Shown piece by piece: positions 1 to 5,078 of a stretch of DNA of 10,101 nt (the stretch's first letter is position 1; every line of letters begins with the position of its first letter). The translations under genes were made by a program, and so were the position numbers. The DNA lies in contig CALXJL010000052.1 of assembly GCA_944388615.1 (NCBI GenBank), positions 1 to 10,101 of the forward strand. Direction: 5' to 3'. The notes beneath the pieces were generated by a model, which saw only the letters and a list, made by a program, of their open reading frames with translations, made no database searches and was not told the origin of the DNA. Source of the DNA: an uncultured Clostridia bacterium (lineage in GTDB: Bacteria; Bacillota; Clostridia; TANB77; CAG-508).

Positions 1-294
1 ATTGGGGGAGATATGCTTGTAAAGGCTGGATATGATTTATATTTTTATAAAGATGATAGTAAAAAATTAGAAATGGATTTTATGGTAAGAGATACTACTT
101 CACTAATTCCTGTTGAAGTAAAAGCAAATGATAATGCGACAGCTTCTTTAAATAATTTAATAGATAGTGGAAAATATAAGGACATTAAATATGGTATAAA
201 ATTATGTAATAAAAACATTGGATTTAATGGCAAATTTTATACTTTTCCATATTTTCTAACATTTCTTTTAAAAAGATATTTAAAAGAAAAATAA
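1..294 (+). CDS. C-terminal end of an AAA-type ATPase with DUF4143 domain (5' partial)
   Basis: The frame is open from base 1 and ends at TAA 292-294, so only the last 97 codons are present. The fragment shows the hallmark end of the ATP-binding DUF4143 family: a Tyr-rich strand (YDLYFYKDD), then Lys-Leu-Glu-Met-Asp-Phe-Met, then IPVEVKAND. This Asp-Phe ... Glu-Val-Lys arrangement resembles the nuclease-like fold of these proteins. The Walker motifs would lie upstream of the window. Full members are about 380-450 residues. Their cellular role is not well defined; they are common in accessory DNA of Clostridia and Bacteroidetes. The Met at 13-15 is internal, not a start, because conserved family sequence continues across it. 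A stem-loop terminator follows directly. Confidence 0.75.
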   Translation: MGGDMLVKAGYDLYFYKDDSKKLEMDFMVRDTTSLIPVEVKANDNATASLNNLIDSGKYKDIKYGIKLCNKNIGFNGKFYTFPYFLTFLLKRYLKEK

Positions 295-303
295 AACCGA
301 ATT

Positions 304-330
304 AGGAGTATACTTTGGTATGCTCTTTTA
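304..330 (+). terminator. Rho-independent terminator after the ATPase gene
   Basis: An 8-bp stem pairs 306-313 (GAGTATAC) with 318-325 (GTATGCTC), with one T-G wobble and a TTTG loop. It is followed by TTTTA and a further ATTTTT. It begins 10 nt after the ATPase stop codon, so it closes that transcript and isolates it from the recombinase unit. Confidence 0.7.
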
Positions 331-334
331 ATTT

Positions 335-363
335 TTGCGTATATAAAAAATAATGAATAATAT
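335..363 (+). promoter_or_regulatory. Weak candidate promoter for the small gene and recombinase
   Basis: TTGCGT (335-340) and TAATAT (358-363) are separated by 17 nt and lie 27 nt before the small gene's ATG. Only the TTG of the -35 box and four bases of the -10 box match the sigma-A consensus. The region is so AT-rich that chance matches are expected, so this is a suggestion only. Confidence 0.25.
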
Positions 364-389
364 ATTTAAAAATTTAATATATATAGATT

Positions 390-572
390 ATGAAAGAAAA
401 TTTTATAAAATATAATATTGAAAATATAATTAATCAAAAACTATATAAGGAAAAAGTAATAGATGAAAATACATATAGATTAGTTAAAAATAAATTATTA
501 AGATTAATATATGAATCAGATAAAAGCATTGAAAAGCTAATTGTACAAGGAGAATCAAATGACCTTATATGA
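390..572 (+). CDS. 60-residue small protein, SHOCT-like, upstream of the recombinase
   Basis: The protein is basic and probably all helical. It contains a segment (IINQKLYKEKVIDENTYR) that follows the pattern of SHOCT-type small domains: hydrophobic residues, then a turn, then Val/Leu-Ile-x-Glu-x-x-Tyr. Similar short proteins are often encoded directly in front of large serine recombinases in clostridial mobile elements; their role is unknown. The stop codon (570-572) overlaps the recombinase start (559), which shows translational coupling. The recombinase's Shine-Dalgarno AAGGAG lies inside this gene. Its own ATG has no convincing ribosome binding site, so the exact start is uncertain. The family assignment rests on the pattern and context, not on a search. 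Confidence 0.6.
   Translation: MKENFIKYNIENIINQKLYKEKVIDENTYRLVKNKLLRLIYESDKSIEKLIVQGESNDLI
547..552 (+). promoter_or_regulatory. Ribosome binding site that fixes the recombinase start
   Basis: AAGGAG lies 6 nt before ATG 559. It is the only strong Shine-Dalgarno near the front of the recombinase. It places the true start in a different frame from the rest of the gene, which exposes the frameshift at 606-610. Confidence 0.75.
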
Positions 573-2173
573 GATGAAAAATGAATTTATAAAACGGCAA
601 AACAATTTTTGATTTACCACTTAAAGTAACATATTATGCTAGAGTTTCAACAGAAAAAGAAGAACAACTTCATTCTCTGGATAATCAAATTACCTATTTT
701 AAAGAATATATTAAATCAAACAAAAATTGGCAATTTATAGATGGTTACATAGATGAGGGAATTTCTGGAACAAGCTCTAGAAAAAGAGAAAACTTTATGA
801 AAATGATAGAAGATGGAAAAAATAAAAAATTTGATCTAATAGTAACAAAAGAAGTATCAAGATTTTCAAGAGATACTATTGATAGTTTATTTTATACAAG
901 AAAATTATTAGAATATGATGTTTGTGTGTATTTTACATCTGACAATATTATAACAGCCTCTAATGATGGAGAATTAAGGCTTACAATAATGTCCAGTATG
1001 GCACAAGATGAAGTCAGAAAATTATCAGAAAGAACGAAATTTGGATTAAAAAGATCTCTTGAAAAAGGAAGAGTTCTTGGAACAAACAATATTTGGGGAT
1101 ATAAAAAAGATGATGGTAAATTAGTGATTGATGAAAAAGAATCAAAAGTTGTAAAAGAGATTTTTGAAGTTTATACTAATGATAAAAAAATAGGGTTAAA
1201 GAACTTATCTTTATATTTGAAAAGTAAAGGAATATTAAATCGAAATGGAAATCCAATTCACCAAAATACTTTAAAGAAGATTATACAAAATCCTAAATAT
1301 AAAGGGTTTTATACAGGAGGATTGTCTACAGTTATAGATTATAGAAGTAAAAAGAGAAATTTTAATAATCCTTCTGAATGGAAAATATATGAAGATAATC
1401 TTGTAGTACCACCGATTGTTAGTAAAGAATTATGGGAAAAAGCAAATCAAAAGTTATTAAGTAGAAGTAAATCATCAAGCATGTATCAAAAACATCAAAC
1501 AAAGTATCCTTTATCCGGAAAAATATATTGTGAAAAACACCAATGTGGATTTGTTAGAAAAGTTAAACATTATAAAACAAAAGAAGATTGTATTCATTGG
1601 ATGTGTAAAGATTATAATGATACTGGTAGAAAAAACTGCCGTACATCCTTTGTTTTGGAACAAGATGTTTATAAGATTTTACTTAGTGTTTTTAAATCTT
1701 ATGAAAAATATAAAAATGAAATCAGCAAAGAATTGCTTTCTTTTTACAATGAAATTTTATATAAACAAGAAGCTAATACAAAAAAATTAGAATTACAAAA
1801 TGAAATTGAAAACCTTATTAGTAAAAAAGAAAAATTACTCGATTTAGCATTAGATAATATTTTAAAAAAAGAGGATTTAAAGTCAAAAAATATAATTATT
1901 GAAAAACAAATAACAGATTTAAAAGTAAAATTAGAAGAAATGCAAAAACAAGATAAAAAGAAGCAAAATCGAAAACAATATCTAGATGTTTTAAAAGAAA
2001 GTATCTATAAAAATCTTAATGTGACTGAAAGCAATTTAGAAGAGTATATTGAAATATTTTTAGATAAAATAATTGTTAAAGAAACTCAAGATAAATCAGA
2101 ATTACAAATTTTATTAAATACTAAAGAAGTAATAAATATGGATATATCTGATTCAAGGGAATTTGAGTATTAA
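559..2173 (+). CDS. Large serine recombinase, frameshifted near the 5' end
   Basis: This is a site-specific DNA recombinase of the TnpX/TndX class that would integrate and excise the surrounding element through a serine-DNA covalent intermediate. The N-terminus starts at 559 (good SD) and reads MTLYEMKNEFIKRQNNF, then meets TGA at 610-612. Dropping one T from the run 606-610 joins it to DLPLKVTYYARVSTEKEEQ in the long frame, giving 537 residues, a normal family length. In that reconstructed numbering the catalytic Ser is S30 (YARVS), the resolvase domain spans about 23-175 with SRFSR at 100-104, and the Recombinase domain about 180-285. A zinc ribbon has Cys324, 329, 349 and 360, and a coiled coil spans about 405-475. 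Read without correction, the long frame has no ATG until 797, which would lose the catalytic serine. The cause may be mutation, sequence error or +1 slippage. Confidence 0.85.
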
Positions 2174-2198
2174 AAAGTTACAGTATTAAAAAGTTACA
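2167..2198 (+). repeat. 16-bp perfect tandem repeat over the recombinase stop codon
   Basis: GTATTAAAAAGTTACA occurs at 2167-2182 and again at 2183-2198 with no spacer. The first copy contains the last codon and the stop of the recombinase. The core AGTTACA recurs at 2231-2237, near the predicted start of the + strand RNA. The second copy ends one base before the TTGACA box of the following promoter, so the repeats could be operator or recombinase binding sites. Confidence 0.75.
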
Positions 2199-2199
2199 T

Positions 2200-2228
2200 T
2201 TGACAAATATAAATTAATATGTTATTAT
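2200..2228 (+). promoter_or_regulatory. Near-consensus sigma-A promoter for the + strand small RNA
   Basis: TTGACA (2200-2205) is a perfect -35 box, and 17 nt later comes TATTAT (2223-2228), five of six matches to the -10 box. The start of transcription should fall near 2235. No plausible gene with a ribosome binding site follows before the terminator at 2277-2311, so the product is a short untranslated RNA. Confidence 0.65.
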
Positions 2229-2254
2229 TTAGTTACAAAATAAATATGTCTGTT

Positions 2255-2274
2255 ACCGATGGACATTTTATAGA
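2255..2274 (+). repeat. Direct repeat copy A, inside the + strand RNA
   Basis: ACCGATGGACAT plus TTTATAGA. The partner at 2482-2500 is identical over the first 12 bases and then differs by one base and one indel. Because the two copies are transcribed in opposite directions, their transcripts can base-pair in trans. Confidence 0.8.
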
Positions 2275-2276
2275 TT

Positions 2277-2311
2277 GTATGTGTATCCGCGAATGCACAT
2301 ACTTATTTTTT
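2277..2311 (+). terminator. + strand terminator ending the recombinase and small RNA transcripts
   Basis: A 10-bp stem pairs 2277-2286 with 2293-2302 (one T-G wobble) around loop CCGCGA. It is followed by TTATTTTTT (2303-2311). The loop sequence CCGCGAA is repeated in the neighbouring hairpin at 2330-2336. Confidence 0.75.
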
Positions 2312-2346
2312 GCACAAAAATAGAGTAGACCGCGAAATCTACTCTA
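2312..2346 (-). terminator. - strand terminator of the 36-residue peptide gene
   Basis: A 9-bp perfect stem pairs 2321-2329 with 2338-2346 (TAGAGTAGA/TCTACTCTA). Read on the - strand the loop is TTTCGCGG and the stem is followed by TTTTTG. The loop contains UUCG, which fits the YUNR U-turn pattern found in kissing loops of antisense RNA systems. Confidence 0.7.
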
Positions 2347-2382
2347 CTGACTTATGTATGTCTACAATTAGTCTTTGCCTGC

Positions 2383-2493
2383 TTACTCATTTTCATTTTG
2401 TTGAAACTGCTGTGAAAGTTCAAGTCTAATAACTTTTTCCCTTTCATCTAGCAATTTATCAACTAAACAAAGAATTGCATCACCGATGGACAT
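2383..2493 (-). CDS. 36-residue peptide of unknown function, predicted antisense-controlled
   Basis: ATG (2491-2493) follows a strong Shine-Dalgarno, GGAAAGGGGG at 2510-2501, with 7 nt spacing, and the frame ends at TAA 2383-2385. The peptide begins MSIGDAILCLVDKLLDEREK and ends in a Gln/Asn/Glu-rich tail (QQFQQNENE). It looks like one amphipathic helix: its longest uncharged hydrophobic run is only about six residues, so it is not an obvious membrane toxin of the Fst type. It has its own promoter (2551-2579) and terminator (2312-2346). Its leader can hide the ribosome binding site: CCTTTC near the 5' end can pair with GAAAGG in the SD. The start codon is complementary to the convergent small RNA. 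It could be a type I toxin, an excision factor or another regulatory peptide. I do not recognise a family. Confidence 0.5.
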   Translation of the reverse strand: MSIGDAILCLVDKLLDEREKVIRLELSQQFQQNENE

Positions 2494-2500
2494 ATATAGA
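2482..2500 (+). repeat. Direct repeat copy B, over the start codon of the small peptide gene
   Basis: ACCGATGGACAT followed by ATATAGA. On the - strand it covers the first codons (ATGTCCATCGGT) and the spacer up to the SD. The + strand RNA carrying copy A could therefore block ribosome entry on the peptide mRNA. Confidence 0.8.
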
Positions 2501-2550
2501 CCCCCTTTCCGTCTTAAGAAAAGACTAACCTTTTCAAGAGAAAGGTTGCC

Positions 2551-2579
2551 ATTATATTACAATATTTTACAGGTAAAAA
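2551..2579 (-). promoter_or_regulatory. Promoter of the 36-residue peptide gene
   Basis: On the - strand a perfect TATAAT occupies 2556-2551. Upstream sits TTTTAC (16 nt spacing) or TTTTTA (17 nt spacing) as a modest -35 box. The predicted start is near 2544, giving a leader of about 50 nt with small stem-loops (2511-2515 with 2521-2525, and 2527-2533 with 2541-2547), and an mRNA of about 230 nt to the terminator. Confidence 0.5.
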
Positions 2580-2605
2580 CAAGCGAACAGTAAATATTTC
2601 TTTAA

Positions 2606-2636
2606 GACTGTAAAATTTATATTGAATTTTACAGTC
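2606..2636. repeat. 12-bp perfect inverted repeat just inside the element end
   Basis: GACTGTAAAATT (2606-2617) pairs perfectly with AATTTTACAGTC (2625-2636) around a 7-nt loop. On the + strand it is followed by ATTTTATT, which could give weak termination. It covers the stop codon of the truncated feoB frame and ends about 32 nt from the junction. It may be a terminator that insulates the element from feoB transcription, or a protein-binding site. Confidence 0.6.
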
Positions 2637-3975
2637 ATTTTATTAAAAAAAAATACCATTTTGTCACTCCCATGCACATGGTAAGTGCCTGTTTACCGGA
2701 AGTGCCACTTTTTCTAAAACAATTATCTAAATTAAAAGCAAGTCTAGGAAGATATCCAAGATCTTCCAATAAAGTAAACAATGGAAAAAATATTGCCATA
2801 GGCGGAAGCATTACAGAAACAATCCATGAAACTGTTTGATATACCCCATCAACTAATAAACTAGTAAGCCAATTAGGAAAACGTAAAAATTCACATCCAA
2901 TATATAATTTATCTTGTATAAAAGTAAAAAAGCTTGATAATAATTCAGATGGATAATTGGCACCTGTAATTGTCAGCCAGAATATTAAACCTAAAAAAAC
3001 AATCATAATAGGAATACCATATTTTTTAGATGTCAATATAGAATCGATTCTACTTGTTTTAGTAGAGTTATAATTTTCGCTATAAGATACACAGCTAGAG
3101 CAGGCTTTTTCAGCAGAGTGCATTATACTAGAAATTATACTTTGATTAAAACTATCAGTTGAAAGATCTATATTACAAAGCAAACAAGAAATCTCATCTA
3201 AAATTCTAGTAATTTTTTCATTATTCAAAATTTTAATATTCAAATTCTTTTCAATTGATGTGATGATTTTTGTATTACCTTCTATAATTTTTAAACTAAT
3301 CCATCTTGCTAGATATTCTTTCTCTTTGGGAATAATTTTAATGATATATTTGTGCATTAACTGAATGCAATTTTCAATAACAGGATTATATGTAACAAGA
3401 TTAGGAGAAAGAGTTTTTTCTTTATTACAAATAGAATAAACTGTTTTCATTAAATTAGTTAATGTTTTTTTCTTTTTTGCAATAGTCGAAACAACAGGAA
3501 CACCCAATATATTTTCTAAAGATTTAGTATCAATAATAATTCCTTTTTTTCTAGCTTCATCAATTAAATTAATACATACAATAACATTTGGAGTGATTTC
3601 TAAAATTTGATAAACTAAATTTAAATTTCTTTCTAAACAAGTAGCATCAAGCACAACTATAGTGGCATCAGCTTTTGCAAAACATATGTGATCTCTTGCA
3701 ATTTCTTCTTCTTCAGAATTAGACATTATTGAATATGTACCAGGGATATCAATTAATAAAAAATTTTTATTTTTAAAAGTAGTTATTCCACTTGCATTAG
3801 ATACAGTTTTTCCAGGCCAATTACCAGTATGTTGATGAAGTCCAGTTAAGCTATTAAAAATGGTGGATTTGCCAACATTAGGATTACCAGCCAAATTAAT
3901 TATAAAATCACTATTATAATCTAAATTATCAGAATCTAATAATTTCCTTCCAGTAGAATTCCATGAAAGCCCCAT
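2635..3975 (-). pseudogene. feoB: Ferrous iron transporter FeoB, truncated by insertion (5' two-thirds)
   Basis: FeoB is the inner-membrane ferrous iron permease with an N-terminal G domain. The start at 3975 has AGAGGTG upstream and opens with the clostridial leader MGLSWNSTGRKLLDS. G motifs are clear: G1 GNPNVGKST (30-38), switch region HTGNWPGKT (49-57), G3 DIPGTYS (76-82), G4 NLID (136-139) and a G5-like VPVVSTIA. The first Gate half follows, with membrane segments near IPIMIVFLGLIFWLTITG and the conserved LLEDLGYLPRLAFNLDN. The family then continues MCMGFGCNA and a second Gate/FeoB-C region; here the frame reads MCMG followed by VTKWYFFLIK and a stop. Of 446 codons about 436 are native, against roughly 650-700 in intact proteins. 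Transport should be lost because the FGCN metal-path segment and second gate are missing. Confidence 0.9.
2654..2683. other. Probable attachment junction (attR-like) between element and feoB
   Basis: FeoB family sequence ends at the Gly codon read from 2670-2668 on the - strand. TACCAT (2654-2659) and ATGGTA (2678-2683) form an inverted repeat whose centre falls between 2668 and 2669, exactly at this break. The central dinucleotide on the - strand is GA, the crossover dinucleotide known for TnpX of Tn4451 and TndX of Tn5397. Seen: the repeat and the break. Inferred: that GA is the exchange point here. Confidence 0.55.
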
Positions 3976-4037
3976 ATAATCACCTCTTTAAATAATATGA
4001 TAAAAATTAAATTAAGTGATAAATAGTAAAAATATAA

Positions 4038-4066
4038 ATAATGAGAGAAATAGTAACTCTCATTAT
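4038..4066 (-). promoter_or_regulatory. Stem-loop between feoA and feoB
   Basis: A 10-bp perfect stem pairs 4038-4047 (ATAATGAGAG) with 4057-4066 (CTCTCATTAT) around a 9-nt loop, overlapping the feoA stop codon. On the - strand it is followed by TTATATTTTT. It could be a partial terminator or an mRNA end-stabilising structure that sets feoA above feoB. It fills much of the 87-nt gap between the two genes. Confidence 0.5.
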
Positions 4067-4299
4067 CTATACACAAAAATTGAATTTGCATCTTCTTTTC
4101 GAAGTGCTATTACAGTATTTCGAACACGATATGCTGTAGGATCTGAAAAAGGGCTTCTGAAAATTGCTGTAATAGGAGTGTTTGAAACTAAACCTAAATC
4201 TAAAAGTCTTCTTTTAATATTATTAGAAGTATTTATGGAATCTATTTTAGCAGTATTATTTATTTCAAGCTCAGAAAGAGCAAAACATTTCTTATCCAT
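4063..4299 (-). CDS. feoA: FeoA, ferrous iron transport accessory protein
   Basis: A 78-residue SH3-like cytoplasmic protein that assists FeoB. Typical family features are the early SELEINNTAKI strand, the conserved KRRLLDLGLVSNTPI turn, and the closing strand pattern AYRVRNTVIALRKEDA. The length is normal for FeoA (about 75-80). The start at 4299 is supported by GGAGG (4313-4309) 9 nt upstream. A TATAAT-like box at 4355-4350 on the - strand could be the -10 of its promoter, but I see no good -35 and no clear Fur box. FeoB follows 87 nt downstream. The gene is intact, though its partner is cut. It is divergent from the dUTPase gene, sharing a 156-bp intergenic region. Confidence 0.9.
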   Translation of the reverse strand: MDKKCFALSELEINNTAKIDSINTSNNIKRRLLDLGLVSNTPITAIFRSPFSDPTAYRVRNTVIALRKEDANSIFVYR

Positions 4300-4394
4300 C
4301 CTGTAAAACCTCCATCATCATATGTTGAAAATAGCAAATAAAGCCATTTATTATATTGTATGAATAAATATAATGTAGGTATACAAATTTTAGC

Positions 4395-4423
4395 TTGACT
4401 TTTTTTATTTTCAGATATACTAT
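4395..4423 (+). promoter_or_regulatory. Promoter of the dUTPase gene
   Basis: TTGACT (4395-4400) and TACTAT (4418-4423) are spaced by 17 nt. An overlapping TATACT at 4416-4421 would give 15 nt spacing. The ATG follows 32 nt after the -10 box, which leaves room for the short leader with its AAGGAG. Confidence 0.6.
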
Positions 4424-4455
4424 ATAAAAAACACAGAAAAAAGGAGAGAAAATAA

Positions 4456-4917
4456 ATGGAAAGAAAAAGAGGATTTGAAGTAGCAAAAGGATTTGAAAAT
4501 ATGCAAATAAATTTACCAGAAAGAAAAACAAAATACTCTGCTGGTTATGATATAGAAGCTGCTGAAGATTGTGTTATACCATCTTTTAAAAAAGGAATGA
4601 AACCAACTTTAGTTAAAACTGGATTAAAAGCATATATGCAAGATGATGAAGTTTTAATATTAGCTAATAGAAGTTCTAATCCAGGGAAAAAAGGTTTAAT
4701 ACTTGCAAATAGTATAGGAGTAATAGACAAAGATTATTACGGAAATCCAGATAATGATGGTGCTATTATGGTAGCTTTTTATAATATAAAAGAAGAAGAT
4801 TGTATTATAAAAAAAGGTGAGAGAATAGCTCAAGCAATATTCCAAAAATATTTAGTAGTGGATGATGATTCTGCAGAAGGGGAAAGAATAAGTGGATTTG
4901 GGTCTACAAATAGATAA
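4456..4917 (+). CDS. dut: dUTP diphosphatase (trimeric dUTPase)
   Basis: Hydrolyses dUTP to dUMP and pyrophosphate, keeping uracil out of DNA and supplying dUMP for thymidylate synthesis. All five motifs of the homotrimeric family are visible in 153 residues: motif 1 AGYDIEAAE (29-37), motif 2 RSSNPGKK (72-79), motif 3 GVIDKDYYG (88-96) with the catalytic Asp91, motif 4 GERIAQAIF (121-129) and motif 5 RISGFGSTN (144-152). Motif 5 is the flexible phosphate-binding tail. AAGGAG at 4441-4446, 9 nt before the ATG, supports this start. The gene is alone on its transcript, divergent from feoA. No obvious terminator follows before the next promoter at 4957. Phages also carry dUTPases, but nothing phage-like lies next to it. 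Confidence 0.92.
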   Translation: MERKRGFEVAKGFENMQINLPERKTKYSAGYDIEAAEDCVIPSFKKGMKPTLVKTGLKAYMQDDEVLILANRSSNPGKKGLILANSIGVIDKDYYGNPDNDGAIMVAFYNIKEEDCIIKKGERIAQAIFQKYLVVDDDSAEGERISGFGSTNR

Positions 4918-4918
4918 T

Positions 4919-4932
4919 AATGTCGAATAATG
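4919..4932 (+). promoter_or_regulatory. 14-nt shared motif with a Spo0A-like box, copy 1
   Basis: AATGTCGAATAATG contains TGTCGAA (4921-4927), the B. subtilis 0A-box consensus. The same 14 bases recur at 8250-8263 before the next surface gene. This copy starts 25 nt before the -35 box of the adhesin promoter. A 7-mer alone could occur by chance in this window; the shared 14-mer is the stronger point. Confidence 0.4.
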
Positions 4933-4956
4933 AAATTATTTGATATACGAAAATGC

Positions 4957-4985
4957 TTGAAATATCAATGAAAATAATGTATAGT
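4957..4985 (+). promoter_or_regulatory. Promoter of the SpaA-repeat surface protein gene
   Basis: TTGAAA (4957-4962) and TATAGT (4980-4985), spacing exactly 17 nt; each box has five of six consensus bases. The predicted start near 4992 puts a leader of about 87 nt before the ATG, beginning just ahead of a long stem-loop. Confidence 0.6.
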
Positions 4986-4999
4986 AATAAAAAAACAGG

Positions 5000-5040
5000 G
5001 GGCAAATAGGAAACAATGTTGTTTCTTATTTGTCCTTTTG
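5000..5040 (+). terminator. Long stem-loop at the head of the surface-protein leader (attenuator or 5' stabiliser)
   Basis: Bases 5000-5016 pair with 5019-5035, 17 positions including two G-T wobbles, followed by TTTTGTGTTT. On its own it reads as a terminator for dut. But the promoter at 4957-4985 would place it within about 10 nt of a transcript start, so it may instead be a leader attenuator or an RNA-stabilising 5' hairpin. The interrupted T tract would make termination incomplete. Confidence 0.6.
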
Positions 5041-5042
5041 TG

Positions 5043-5061
5043 TTTATATGCAGCATATAAA
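5043..5061 (+). repeat. Small palindrome upstream of the surface-protein ribosome binding site
   Basis: TTTATATG (5043-5050) and CATATAAA (5054-5061) form a perfect 8-bp inverted repeat with loop CAG. It ends 6 nt before AAGGAGG. It may be a second leader hairpin or an operator; AT-rich palindromes also arise by chance. Confidence 0.35.
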
Positions 5062-5078
5062 ATAAAAAAGGAGGAAGT

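Larger units (their letters stand above)
2235..2311 (+). ncRNA. Predicted antisense regulatory RNA (about 77 nt), RNA II-like
   Basis: The RNA is bounded by a near-consensus promoter and a stem-loop terminator. Bases 2255-2274 carry ACCGATGGACAT followed by TTTATAGA, which is complementary to the start-codon region of the convergent small-peptide mRNA (genomic copy at 2482-2500). The terminator loop CCGCGAA (2287-2293) is complementary to the loop of that mRNA's own terminator (UUCGCGG). Two separate contacts of this sort, one in the terminator loop and one at the start codon, are how RNA II represses fst translation in the enterococcal par locus. That comparison is by layout, not by sequence homology. 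No expression evidence is available from sequence alone. Confidence 0.5.
1..2668. mobile_element. Right-hand end of an integrative element inserted in feoB (left end outside the window)
   Basis: The right boundary is placed where the feoB reading frame stops matching the FeoB family, just after its conserved Met-Cys-Met-Gly, at about 2668. Inward from that point lie a non-coding block with regulatory RNAs and a large serine recombinase transcribed toward the boundary. That is the usual order at the end of elements mobilised by TnpX/TndX-type recombinases. No conjugation or cargo genes are visible because the element continues to the left of base 1. Whether the ATPase fragment at 1-294 belongs to the element or is older chromosomal DNA cannot be decided here. 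The missing 3' half of feoB should lie at the far left end. Seen: gene truncation and recombinase orientation. Inferred: that this recombinase made the insertion. Confidence 0.6.

Noticed and set aside
1530..1790. Open frame inside the recombinase gene
   Set aside because: It overlaps the zinc-ribbon and coiled-coil coding region in another frame and has no family resemblance or start signal.
2246..2323. Possible 25-residue Cys-containing peptide on the + strand inside the small RNA
   Set aside because: It has no ribosome binding site, crosses the terminator hairpin and is better explained as untranslated antisense RNA.
2352..2447. Alternative 31-residue frame on the - strand within the peptide mRNA (starts MKGKKLLDLN)
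   Set aside because: No Shine-Dalgarno in front of it; the 36-residue frame has a very good one and the start-codon repeat.
3484..3492. TAGTCGAAA, near-match to a Spo0A box
   Set aside because: It lies inside feoB coding sequence and lacks the flanking bases shared by the two intergenic copies.
4016..4306. 96-codon open frame on the + strand opposite feoA
   Set aside because: It is the complement of a clear feoA and contains no recognisable domain.
4292..4531. Phe-rich open frame on the - strand over the feoA-dut intergenic region
   Set aside because: Its composition (Phe/Leu/Tyr runs) is what the complement of A-rich leader DNA gives, and it overlaps dut coding sequence.
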